In this document: in pieces, positions 45,901 to 57,900 of the stretch
Numbering within the stretch: position 1 is the first letter of the stretch
Layout: every line of letters starts with the position of its first letter
DNA from: Himantopus leucocephalus
Taxonomy: Eukaryota > Chordata > Aves > Charadriiformes > Recurvirostridae
DNA: 64,000 nucleotides
NCBI GenBank assembly: GCA_003993805.1
Contig: RSEF01000014.1
Location: 248,001 to 312,000, forward strand
Reading direction: 5' to 3'
The notes under the pieces: model-generated
Seen by the model: only the letters and a program-made list of their open reading frames with translations
Database searches by the model: none
Told to the model about the DNA's origin: nothing
Position numbers and translations under genes: made by a program

Positions 45901-48285
45901 GAGAAAAAGTGAGTATTGCTACTCACTCCCAGTATCTCATTTGATCACAAGAAAGGGGGAATATTCACACTCTTTATCTTTAGAGACCTGATTCTGCTAG
46001 CTAGGTACAGAGCCTAAGCTCCAAGTGTTGGGACAGGAAAGTTTCCTTGACTACAGAGGGGAAGGTACACTGAGGTGCTGTGAGCCCCCAGGTTAGAATT
46101 CTACTGCAGTGTAGACTGTGTAGCAAAATATACATTCATTTTTTCAGTATTATTCACGCTATTCAGAATATACTTGCTGGTCCAAGTGCAGTTCACACAC
46201 TAGACCTTTAAGTACCTCTAAACAGATGCTGATGACTCTTTTCTACGCAGCAATGTAAGGCAACAATAAGAGCACACAAAACTAGGGAAGTTAGGAAGCA
46301 AGGAGAGCAAGAGATGTCAGGAAAGGAAGAGCAGCTCAAGAAATTCTCCTAGGATTATCGTTCATTTATCAACAATAACACCAGGTTGTTTTCCTAGCAT
46401 TAAGATTTCTATTAAAATTCACACAGTTGTAGGACATGCAATTTGTTATTGACCAATAACAATGTGAAAAGAAAACAAATTGGTTACTCTAGTCACTGGA
46501 ACATACAATATTGGCTTATAACCTCAGATACAGTTAGCCTTTGAGATGATAATATGGGCATGAATGTTTCACAGTCTATCGATCTTCTCACCCTGTATGT
46601 TGCTTTGAGATCAATCCAGGAATTTAAAATGTCAGGTTTTCGCAGCTGCTTCCTTTTACACTCATACTGCAAACACACCCCCAGGTCCCAGTCTGCACAG
46701 AAAAAAACCCCACAAATAATCCATCAGTAAAGAACTGGCCTAAAATCTACATAAACGTGGCTTAAACTCTACATAAAGGGAACGTGCCATCGACATACTA
46801 GTAGCGTCCTGTACTGCTGGACAGGAAGCACAGGCTAACAGGCTTCGTTAGCACAGCCCAACAAAGTCTTTGTACATGAAAAGCACTCAGGTTGCTGCCA
46901 TGGGAAAGCAGGACAAGTGAATGCCTATTGTTAGTAAAGAATGACTTCATGATGGGTAAAGATCTCAAACACCTCATTACATCACTTAGACACATTAAGA
47001 ATGGTGACGCAGTTCACTATATGTAAAGCAGAAAAATGTAATGATGTCAGACCCTGGAGACAAAGATGTCGTGAACACATCAGGATTCAAAGGATTTCCT
47101 GTTTTCAGTTTTATCCCAATATTGCACATCTTTAATACCTAAAAACAGGATTTTGGCTCCCTAGAAGTGAAGCCGCAATCTCACTAGCACCACCAAATGT
47201 TCATTTTTTGTGTGTATTATTCTGGAGAAAAAGCAAATGGAAATTTTATTTACCTGTCCAAGTAACAAAGGTACATGGTTTTGCCTCTGCAGTAGAATGA
47301 CTTGGAGTATCTGAACTGAATATAATTTTCTTCTCCTTCTGTATCTTTTGAATCCATTTCAAAAACTGTGATAAACAAATGTTTAGAGGGACGCCCTCAT
47401 CAACCTGATTCTTTATGAAAGAGAACAAGTGTGTATGTGTTAGTATGCACTGAAATTCATCTGAGAGTTGTTTTTCTTTAGCCCTTTAAAGGCATTCTTA
47501 AAAAAATAGTAAATAGCAATCAAAATGGTGTAAAATAATACTAAATAACAATTATACCTGTGTTATGCCAGTTAGTTCTGTACAAAATTCAGAGAGAATA
47601 GGATGCTCCTGGGGCTGAACGTATGTGTGGAATTCAGATTCAATCTCTCCTGTTGAAGCGTTTAACAGGACCGCTGGAAATTCAACTGTGCCAAAAAGAA
47701 AAGGAGAAAAACGAACAAAAAAAACCCCAAAACACAAAGCCAGAAAGGTTAAAGCAGTTGACAGAAATTATTCCAGTTGCTTTAAACTGGGGTTGAAATG
47801 TCAGGAACTGGAAGGAACTCAGCGAAATGAAGACACGGCGTTCCGAGCTGCCGCCGATGAACGCCAGGCCCGCGGCCGCCCCCCCCGGCCGCCCCCCGGG
47901 CTGCCGCTGCCCGGGGTGCTCCCCCCCCCGCCCCGCGGCACTCACCGATCTCGGGGGGGCGCCGCCCCGCCTCCCGCCAGCAGGTCGCCTCGAAGTCGAG
48001 GACGATCAGGTACCCGAAGCGCTGCCCCGCCGCCGCCGCCCGCCCGCCGCTCCGCGCCCGCCCGCTGCTCCGCGCCAGGCCCAGCTGCCTGCGGACGGCA
48101 GCGGCGCCGCCTCAGCATCCCCCGCGCTGAGGGGGCCGCGCTCCCCCTGCCCCTCCGCGCCCCGCTGCCGCTCCCCCCTCAGGGCCCCGCCCGCCCGGAC
48201 GCCACCCACCCCCCGGTCCCTGCAGAGGCCTCAGCGGGAGGGATCCCCCCCCCGCCCAGCACCTGGCCAGGCGCTTGGTGGCCAT
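42990..48285 (-). CDS. ERI2: ERI1 exoribonuclease family member 2 (DEDDh exonuclease with GRF zinc finger)
   Basis: This is a predicted 3'-5' exonuclease of the ERI1 group; its cellular substrate is poorly known. Minus-strand coding exons: 48285-48263, 48088-47946, 47685-47558, 47410-47254, 46692-46592, 45480-45399, 44730-44642, 44312-42990. Total 2046 nt, 681 residues (human about 691). Residues 1-8 (MATKRLAR) come from a 23-nt first exon. The DEDDh domain has LIVLDFEATCW (Asp39, Glu41), a middle Asp in DWDLGVC (151-153) and AGREHSGLDDSRN (His210, with Asp214/215). The large last exon encodes a disordered Ser/Thr-rich region and then a GRF zinc finger at about 590-640 (PPLCNCGRR, FFCCPVGKH, CGYFKWE), a single-stranded nucleic-acid-binding module in other proteins. 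The conserved C-terminal tail reads RPSMRT. Compared with the human protein as I recall it, the N-terminal linker is unusually rich in Arg, Ala and Gly. It is transcribed divergently from REXO5. Confidence 0.93.
44483..44604 (+). repeat. CR1 LINE 3' fragment in ERI2 intron 7
   Basis: The string ggatggggctttgagcaacc followed by tcatggcaggggggttggaa and aacccaaaccactctgtgat is the CR1 3' end. It lies within the 329-bp intron between the last two ERI2 exons, antisense to ERI2, and makes up more than a third of it. Confidence 0.85.
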
Positions 48286-48960
48286 CTCCGCCCTCAGCCG
48301 CGGGCGGGCGGGCAGCGACCACCCCCCCGGAGCGGCGTCGGCGCCGCGGCGGCCATTTCAAACCTCCCGCCGGCGGCAGCGGCCCCGCCCCCATCCGCGC
48401 TGTTGGCGGATCGGCTGCTCTGGCCTTGCCCGCAGGCAGGCGCAGGTAGCCGCGTGCCGAGAGACGGCGTGCTCCCCGGCGGCCGGGCTGCGCGGCGTGG
48501 CTGAGGTGGGATCCGCCTCGGGGGACCGGGGAAGGAGGAGGCGGCCGAGGATCGGCCCCACGGCGGCAGGACTGCGGGCGATCCGCTCCTCCCGGTGCTG
48601 CGCGGGGAGCCCCGGCGGTTGGGCAGGCGCTGGGGCCTGGCCCGGAGAGGCCGTCAGCCCGCTGCGAGGGGCCGTGGCGGCATCGCCCCGATCCGTCCTC
48701 ACCCTGCGGTGCTCTCGTCCAGGCCATGGCGAAGGCGGTCTGCGTAAACGGGCGCAAAAGGCCCGCCGCAGCGGGCGAGGACGCGGGGGGGCGGCAGGCA
48801 GCTCGGAAGAGGAGGAAGGCGGCCGGCGGCGGCCGGGGCCTGGGCCCGGGCCCTGAGGTGAGGAGCGGAGCGGAGCGCGGCCGGGCGCTGTGAGGGGGCG
48901 CCGCGGGCCCGTCGGGGTGCGGCGTTTCCCTCTTACAGCCCCTTGTTTAGGTTTATCGCA
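47830..48960. promoter_or_regulatory. CpG island with shared divergent ERI2/REXO5 promoter
   Basis: A very GC- and CpG-rich block contains ERI2 exons 1-2 (minus) and REXO5 exon 1 (plus). The two ATG codons (48285 and 48726) are 440 bp apart, so both transcription starts must lie in or next to this interval. Very long overlapping open frames on both strands here are a GC artefact. No TATA box was found, which is normal for CpG-island promoters. Confidence 0.8.
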
Positions 48961-51900
48961 TGGCACGTTGGGACGCTGGAAGCTCAGCAAAAACGTGTTT
49001 TACTGACAGATAATGGTATCTGCTGCAAGAAACGTGGAGATTAACTCATTTGGAGCGTTGGGCATTTACATGTAAGGATTTTTGTTAAAACATGAATGAA
49101 CTCTCCAATATCGTTTTTTTCCTAAACAAAAGGATCTTGAAAGGAGCATGTGTCTGCTCAGCACATCCACACCTGAAGGATGCAAAGGAACTCAAAGTTT
49201 CGACCTCACGGTAACGCCGAGGTCACCCAGGTTACGACTTACTCAGTGCCCCGCACGGGACAAGAGTACCGTGTCTGACCTGTGAGGTCCGGCTTGTTTG
49301 TACCCGACCAGAGACCGCGGTTCCTGTGCTTGGCGGGTAGCCCTTGCTTGGTGAAATGGAGCTCCTGCTGTTTGGTTGTTTGGGGTTTTTTTTTGGGAAA
49401 GCCCTAATTACGCTGTATTGAAAATAACGGTGTCGTGTTATTTGGCTGACTTAGCATGAGAGATGAGGGACTAGGAATTACACCACCCTGTGTTATTATT
49501 ACCAGATGATTCTTTAACCACTCGAACCTCAAAGGTTGTCACCTCTGTTTAGTTTTCTTACCCAATGACAAATGGCTTTAAAAGTGCACCGGCTCAATCC
49601 CACGTGGGTAGGCTCTGTCAAAATCAGTGAGCGCAAGGCTTGTTAGCGTGGTGGGGAAAACACAGCTTCTGGTAGTTTTTTCATAGAATCATGGAGCAGT
49701 TTGGGTTGGAAGGGACCTTTAAAGGTCATCTAGTCCAGCTCCCCTGCAATGAGCAGGGACATCCTGTTTATCCTGTGGGATTTGATACTCTGTAGTGTTC
49801 TGTGGTCTTTTTTCCCCTGTATGCCATGATGTCTTTTCATCATGTAAAAAAAAGAAGAGTATCTAAAATTTTTACAGATCAAAGGAACTCCATTGGAACA
49901 GGCCATATGGTCAGTGGCAGTCTCCAAAATTATGTGTTTACTTGCTGATTAGCTTTTAGAAGAATTTGTACATTTAGGCTTAAAGAACTGTTGTGTTAAA
50001 CTGTGTGGTACCATCTTCACTCCATGTCCTTTCTTCCTGCAGTTTCCTTGGATGAAATTTTTTTTTTCCTGCAGGGGTCAGCAAACCCATCTGCCAAAAC
50101 AGATCACATAATGTAAATGAAGTCAATGGGTTACAGCAAAACCTTGCATGAAGTGGGTACATAGAACACTTGTATAAATGTCCAAAGTCCTACAGCAACA
50201 AGTGGGTGAATTAGTTGAGATATAGCAGAACATCATGTTTGCAAATGACATAACTTTAAGTCTCCTTACTGCGTGCATCTACTTACATTAATCTTTATTA
50301 AAGAAATCTTTGAAGTTGGAGGATCTGGGTTACTGAAATATTGATAGTAAATTCAATATTAAAGTGTGATCTGAAATGAAATTTTTGCCCGTAATGACTG
50401 GAAGAGTTATTTGAAATGTTGTTGATCCAAATTGTATCCAAATAGTAAATAGTTTCCTTTTACTGTATAATTCACTTCATTTTCCATGAACTTGTGTGAT
50501 TACATAAAATCTTACTTTACTAACGTTTCCCTTTTTACAGGAAAAGTCATCTTGCTTGTCAGCAGCTTTGTTTGGCGAGGACTGTGAAATCAGCCGTGAC
50601 CAGCTGTATGAGTTGTTAAAGTATGCAGCTTTGGGAAAATGCCACAACGCAACACAGCCCAGGTATAACGCATTCATATTCGGGAATCAACCCTGTCTTG
50701 TGTCCTCACGTGTTGTGAAACCCTACCTAAAGGCATATGGGCAGTTATCAAAAACTAAACAATTTTGTGGAACAGAAGAAGCTTCACACACTGAGAAACA
50801 AAACACCATGTTAAAAGTATAAACACAACACAAAAAATATTAACGGGTTTCATGTCAGATATAATTGAAACAGAATGTTATAGTGTTTGCCCTTTTTCAG
50901 GGCAACTTCTCAGCAGTTGGAAGGGAAAGACTGAGGAGGGTATGTAACCTCATATGGCAAAAATATGGTGAAATGTAATGAATCTTGCGATGAAACTCAA
51001 GGCAAAAAGATCCTACTTTAGATTCTTAGTAGTGAACAGAAAATGATTTTGTGAAACTTTTTTTGATGCATTAATTCACTAGACTGCATCGCTACAACTG
51101 AAGTTACTCATTCTGATGCATATAAATGAGATATAAATGTCTTGAAATGGTACTGCAGCAGAATTTTGCTATAACTCGTTCTTTCTCTGTCTCCCATATT
51201 ATGTTGCTTCCAGGAATATATGGCTGTTTGAGATAAGCTATAAAGCCTTTTCTCATTGAAGTCATTTGGCACTTTGCCATTCATTGACTTAAAAGCTGGC
51301 CTGGTTCCAAGTTTGTTTTTAAGAGTGCTTGATAATTGTTTTGCTTTGATTTTTTCTTTTTTAATTTTTTTTTTTTTTAACTGCAGCTGGTGCCGTATTT
51401 ATCACCAAAGCCACCTGGCTGGGGTTGTGGTTATTGTTCTACATGAAATGAGCCAACTCCATTTCTACAAATTCTACTTGCAGTTCAAACATCTCAGAAA
51501 AGTGTTCCGGCATGTAAGTCCCCTAACTGTATTGCTGTCCTCTAAACTTCCAGTCCTGACACTATGTCCCAGGGATTAATTGCTGCAGTGAAATTACTGC
51601 CTTTTCCAATAGGAAGTGGCTATCTTTGACTCTCAAAGAAAACTAGTGAGAGGATCTATTTGTAGCCTTTTTCATCTCAGACCAAAGGCTGAGGCTTTGA
51701 TATTACAAACAGGTTTTTAAGACTTACGTCTTTGAAGCCTCACCAGGTGAAACATGTATTGATGTTTCAGTCCTCTGACTGTTAAGCTTCCCGCATCTTC
51801 AGAATGACAGTGAGATTAAAAATATCTCCATTAATTTGGAATTTACTCTTAAGTGAGGAGACTCTCAATAGTTACGCTATTCCCACCGATTGAAAAATCT

Positions 51901-54900
51901 CACTTCTACTATTTGCACTTTATGTCAAGTTTCTGTCATTTACCAAAAAGATTATTACAAGAATTATTTTGATTTTCTGAGTTACAAGCAACATTTTTGA
52001 AGGAAGAAAGAAAGAAGCACTTTGATTCATGCAGAGAATTCTCCCTGAACTGCAGCAAATGCAAATCACAACTTAACTGGAAACTCTGGAAGTTGCTTTA
52101 GTTTCTATCAAGGAAATTCTTAAAATTTGCCTTCTTGATTGTACCAGGCGAGGCAAATCTGTCCCGTCCTACAAAGAATTCTGTATTGTCTGTCATTAAA
52201 ACAGGTTTGGTTTGTGTTGGGTTTTTATTCTTCCTTGAGAAAACACCAAACACATTTCCACTACTTCTTTATCCATCCTCCTCTAAATTTGGCTGGTTTA
52301 GGGTTCAAGAGACATGTCATTTGCTTGATATTTCTGTTTCAAAGTCTGTAACACATTTCTTTTTTTCAGAGATTCACTTTAACACCTTCTGCCAACTTCC
52401 TCGCCAGCCTGTATGGAGAAGGAGCAAACCTGAAACCTCAAAACACTGCACAAGGTATCTTGCTTGGTTTTGCATCATTTCTTTCAACCACAGTGATCCA
52501 CGTTTAACATTAATTCATGACTTTGCATCCTGTGCAATCCCAGCGTCCTGCTATGGTAAACTTGTTTACAAAGGAAAACATACAATGGCTTAAACCATGA
52601 GACTAGTTACCCTGACTGGTTCAGTAACTCTCCATTGGGTTTATTGTCACAAGTAAATGCAAAAAGCAGAGAGAAGGTTTTTAACGTTTCATCTGGAATT
52701 CTGATTCGTTACCCATTTTGTGATCATTTCATTCTAAGACGTATCTAATAAAAGATACAGAAATATGAATTAGATTCAAGCTAAGTAGTTGTTCATTTCT
52801 TCTTGGTTTTCTTTGTTATACTGAGTAGCAAATCAAGGTAAAGAATGGGTGTGTTGACAACAGATTTCCTATTTTTATACTCTTTATAGAAGCGATTGTA
52901 ATCCAGCAGGCATGTACAAAACTAAAATTGTTGGAAGTGTAACAAAGAATCTTGAATTTGAGTCCTAAATGGGAGAATGCACAGTTGTTACTGTCAATGT
53001 ATTGACAAAGCCCTCTAGCATCATGACTGTAAATGTACTGCACAGTCACAGATCTGAGATGTCAGGTATATTTTCTTTTAAGTGTAATCTGCAGAGCATC
53101 ACCTACAGGATAATTTAACTTTATAGAGTTGTGGATTCTGGTGTCAGTTCAGAGCTTGCTTCTTTGTGAGCCACACTTAGAGCACATTTTCTCCTGCTAA
53201 TAGTTACAGGAAAGAATTCCACAGAGAAGGCAGAAAAGAGAACTTCTTTTACAGCTTACATGAAGTAACAGATGATTATGTTGTCATGCTTACGAGGCAA
53301 GTTTGTTCTCCCTATTTCTGAAAGGAATCTGAGACAGAGACTTGTGATGTGACTTGCTTCTGAATCAGCCAGCAGTGTCAGTAGCTGGACTGGGAGTAAT
53401 ATTCAAGTATCCTGAATATCAGTCATATTACATCTATAGTATATACACTATATACATTGTATATAGTATTGCATATATATGTAATTATGTGTGTATAATT
53501 TATATAGTGTGTGAATACATATGCACACAATAAATGAGATATAAACTGGAGATATCTATCTATCTGTGTCGCCAGCTTATTGTTCCAGGTAGTGTTTTCC
53601 TTTGAAATGGTGTAGCCTCTTAGTGTGCGTACTAATGCAGAAAACTGACTGCGAGTAGGGAGTGCTCTCTGAGCTTGACAGATGCTTCTGTATTTTACAG
53701 GTTTGACTTCCGCTAGCAGTGAATGTATTCCTAAAAGCTCAGACTTGCAATGTGATCCCATCATTCGGAAATATGGAGAGAAAAAACGAGGCCTTACTAG
53801 CTATACTCTAACTGTAGAGGAGCTGAAAAAAAATGACTATCCCATAAAAGGTCAGTTTTTGAGGGCATTTGTTTGGTTGTTTTGTTGTGTTTTGTTTTTT
53901 TTTTTATTTTTCACAGTTAGTGATATGTTTTGTCATATAAGATAAATGATGAGTTTTAGAAGAGAGAGGTCCGTTTCTTATTCATGGGTATCTTTTCATT
54001 CTAGGTTCCCCTAAATGCAAGGACTATATATATACAGAGTGTGATCAGCCGAGGACGGACAGCAGCCCCCTCTTTGGTCTGGATTGTGAAATGGTAAAAA
54101 TAAATGTGTGGCCTTACAAAATATAGTCAAGCAACCAAACTCCTACCAGCTATTCCAATGCCAAGCACCCTGTGTATTTGCTAAACCACTTCGGATATAT
54201 TAAAATGTGCAGCCAGTGCCTTGATGGTACCAGTGCTAAATGCAGCCATGGGAAAGACTCGGGAAGTGGTTCTGGTGACAGGACAGAAATGTTATCTTGA
54301 GCTGTGCAGCAGAGAGCTCAGTTGTGCGTTGGCTGTCAGAGCAGCAGCTGGATCTGCCAGGCCCATCAACAATGCTGCAGTAATCCCTGAGACTGTTGTG
54401 GAATGCCTCCTCCTGTCCATCCCCAAGGTTTGGGAGAGGAAAGATACTTCCCTATCACACAAGGTTTGGGAGAGGAAAGATACTTCCCTATCACACATCT
54501 TTCCTTTAGCCATCACAGTTCTTCTGGCAGCTGTGGTGAAGATTCCTCCTTTAGTGCAGTTTTGACCTTGCAGAGATGCCTATTTGGCATCAGTGTTGCG
54601 TAACTAATGATGCAGCCTGGGCTCTTCTTTTAAATTGTGCATCTTCTCTGGTGAAGATGCTCTCAGTGACAGCTCTGCAGTGGGGAGCACAGACATTCTG
54701 TGAAGTCAGTGTTTCTTTATAATGGTTTTCTTTGTGTTGTGCTTGCCTGGGTGTTTGCTGTGCTTATGGTGGGCAATTAAAGTGACGCGTGCTACAGTAT
54801 AAAACAACTAGCTATGAGTGGTCGCTCTCCAAGTTGAGTAACTCTTTAGTATTGATGCTGGCTGCAGCCAAATCAGATGTTAGCTAAGGTTTTTGAGTGG

Positions 54901-57900
54901 CAGCATCATGCTGATTCAACAACTGCCTCTGCTTCTTCCTGACAGTGCCTGACTGCAAAAGGGAATGAAGTCACTCATGTCTGTTTGGTGGATGCACGGG
55001 GCCAATGCCTCTTGAACGAGCTAGTCAAACCTGAAAGCATGGTAGTGCACTACCGCACCAGGTGACTTGCACATAAGTTTCTTATCTCTTTGTCTTTAAG
55101 AGCTGCAGCCCTTTCAGACTAAGCCTGTTATGCAGGACCTTTCAGAAGGCTTTGGTTTGCACGGATGCCTACTCTGTTTCACTCAGTGTTAAGAATATGG
55201 TTCTTGCTATGTGATTAGAATAACCAACATTATGAATACACTCGCTGCTACATAGCGCCCGTGTGGCTGCTAGGCAGAAGCATTACCATTCTGCAGTGTT
55301 CTAGGAAAAGTTCTGTTACAAATTAATGATACGCAGTACAAGTTATCTTTACTGCTTGCTATGAAATAAGATGGAGGGTAAGAGTACAGGACTGGGTAGT
55401 CTGTGTCTCTCTGCTCCATAGCTAAGTTTGCTCATCTGTAAAAAATGAATAGAGCAGCTCATCAGCTTGCACACACCTCTAGGGCTGGGCTCAGTATTAT
55501 AACAAAAGCAGGCAAAACTCAAGCCTTGTCTTCTCCAAAACTTTGCCCAGCTTTGTCCTGGAGGTGACATGCCAGTCCCCTCAGGTTACTTGGAAGCATC
55601 TCCTTCCACCATGAGTCTTGCGGTATTTCCTCACCTGTGCTAGCTGATGCTAAGAACTGCAAGTTAGTTATGCTTGAGAGAGAGAAACTTTTGAAACAGA
55701 TGTGGTAGCACTCAGAGCAGTTTAATATGGAACAGAAAGCAGTAAATAGTATTCTGTCATTAGTTACACTGAGTTCATATTCTACATGCTCTGCTTGTAA
55801 TACTCTCCAGTAGGCGCTGTTGCTAATGTGTTGCTTTTAGCTCATCCAACTTTTGTTTTGAAGATTCTCAGGAATCACAGAGAAAATGCTTCTTCCAGTG
55901 AAAACAAGACTGTCAGACATCCAAACCAGATTAAAAAAACTGCTTCCCCGTGATGCAGTATTGGTGGGTCATTCTCTGAATGCTGATCTTCAGGCTTTGG
56001 AAGTGAGTATGCTTTTAAGAGTATTTTCCCCAAGCCTGTGATACTTATGTCAGACCTGAAAACTCTATGAACAATTTCTGTGTTTATTAGTGAACACTTG
56101 TTAATTGTTTTTTATTATGAATAGTCTTATGTCTGTAAGGATTTAAAAGAGAAGGACTCTCCTTACGTCTATAAAACTTGCAAGGGGCTGTTCAGAACCT
56201 AAAGGAAGGGAGGCGTCTGTCCAGACATAGATAACAGTTGCAACAGAAGCTTTACCTCTCTGCTTCAGCCAGATGCTTCTGATAGCTCTGTCATGGGAAG
56301 AACTGAAGTCCTTCCTGTGTTTAATTTAACCAACCTAAAATGCTTGAAGCAATTAATCTTTCTAACCCCATCTAGAGCTTCCCAATAGAGTGTTAGAAAG
56401 GAGAGTTGGGCTTGTTTAATTATTCCCGTCTGCTCTCTTGTTGTGGACCAGTTATTTATCAGTGAGAAACTGGCAACTGAAATGAAAAGGCAGAGGAACA
56501 GATAACAGTGGAGCTACTGCCCAATTCTATATGACTGCTGTTCTTAAATTAAACTGGTGATGCTTCTCTCCTCCAGATGATCCACCCCAGTGTCATTGAT
56601 ACTTCATTGCTTTTTGCCAGAGACGAAGGTCGAAGATTTAAGCTAAAATTTCTAGCCAAAGCTGTTTTAGGGTAAGCTTATTACCGTATTGTCATGGGAA
56701 ATATGAGAAACTGTCATGGTGGGTCATAGGGTCTTGCTCTTCCACTAGTAGCATCAGAATTATTATTTTTTTCACTAAAATTCAAAAGAAAGGAGCAGGC
56801 AGTGCAAATAGACATGGTGATGAAGAATTTACTGCCTGCTTGAAGCATTAGGCAGCATAATTGGCTTGTCTTTGAGCAAGCAGGGATGCTGTGACCCAAC
56901 CAGGTTTGAGTCCTCGCAACACTAGCTTTTCTGCAGGTCTGTAGCAGTACCAGTTTATTGAAGTGTAGCGCAACAAAGACACTCCGGTTCACACAAATGA
57001 GATCTGTTGCAGTTAGCAAGAAAGACAGGTTAATGTATGAAAGTATGATTTACTGACTTAAATCATATTCCTCAGCGTACTGGCTACCACTGGATAGTAT
57101 GCCTTAGCAGTATAGCTCTCACCATTCACATAGTGAATATTAATACTCTGCAGCGCCAAACTTCACTGAGTCGGAGGTTGCCTCCCTGTCTGTGTGCAAA
57201 TTGTGAGTTGGGTCATTGGTCAAGGAAGAAGTAAAATTAAAAACAGTCACACATCAAAGTACCAAGTTTTAGCACTGCTTCTGTCAAACCCGGTAAACGG
57301 TATTTGCTCAACATTGCAAAAACATTTCTTGCGGTAACTTTTGGGAATATTTCATAAGAATGCTGCTGCACAGAACTGAATCCTTTTTGGCAAGGGGAAA
57401 GCTATTTTGCCTGAAAAGGACCCAGTTTAGAAAAGACAGGATGTTGGTCAGTGTGGAAAAACAGATAACCTGCCTGTACACCTGATTTTGATGCCCTAGG
57501 AAGGAGATTCAGTGTGAACAGAAGCTTGGGCATGATCCTGCAGAAGATGCTAGAGCTGCTTTGGAATTGGCTCAATTCTTTATTGAGCAAGGACCAGCAA
57601 AGGTAGCTATATCTAATTAAGATTTCTGTCCTTAATCGCAGAACATACAAGTTGTTGTGCTTATGAAGGAAAAAAAAACCATCCCTGCCCATCCTCTTGT
57701 TGATTTAAAAGAGAAAATGGAGCTGTGATAGAGGCCTCAATTTTGACAGCTTGTTTTTCAGCATATATCCAGGTATCTTAACAACCTGAGCATTACCAGT
57801 GTTTCAGTACTCAAACACTGACATGAATCAGCATTGCTGCTGATGTTGAAGAGGGGCATTGGGTAAAGGATTGAGACACTTCCAGCCTACAGGAATGGCT

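Noticed and set aside
47625..48990. Open frames of 190-274 codons, rich in Pro, Arg, Gly and Ala, around the ERI2/REXO5 promoter.
   Set aside because: Composition-driven; they overlap real ERI2 and REXO5 exons in other frames and show no domain.
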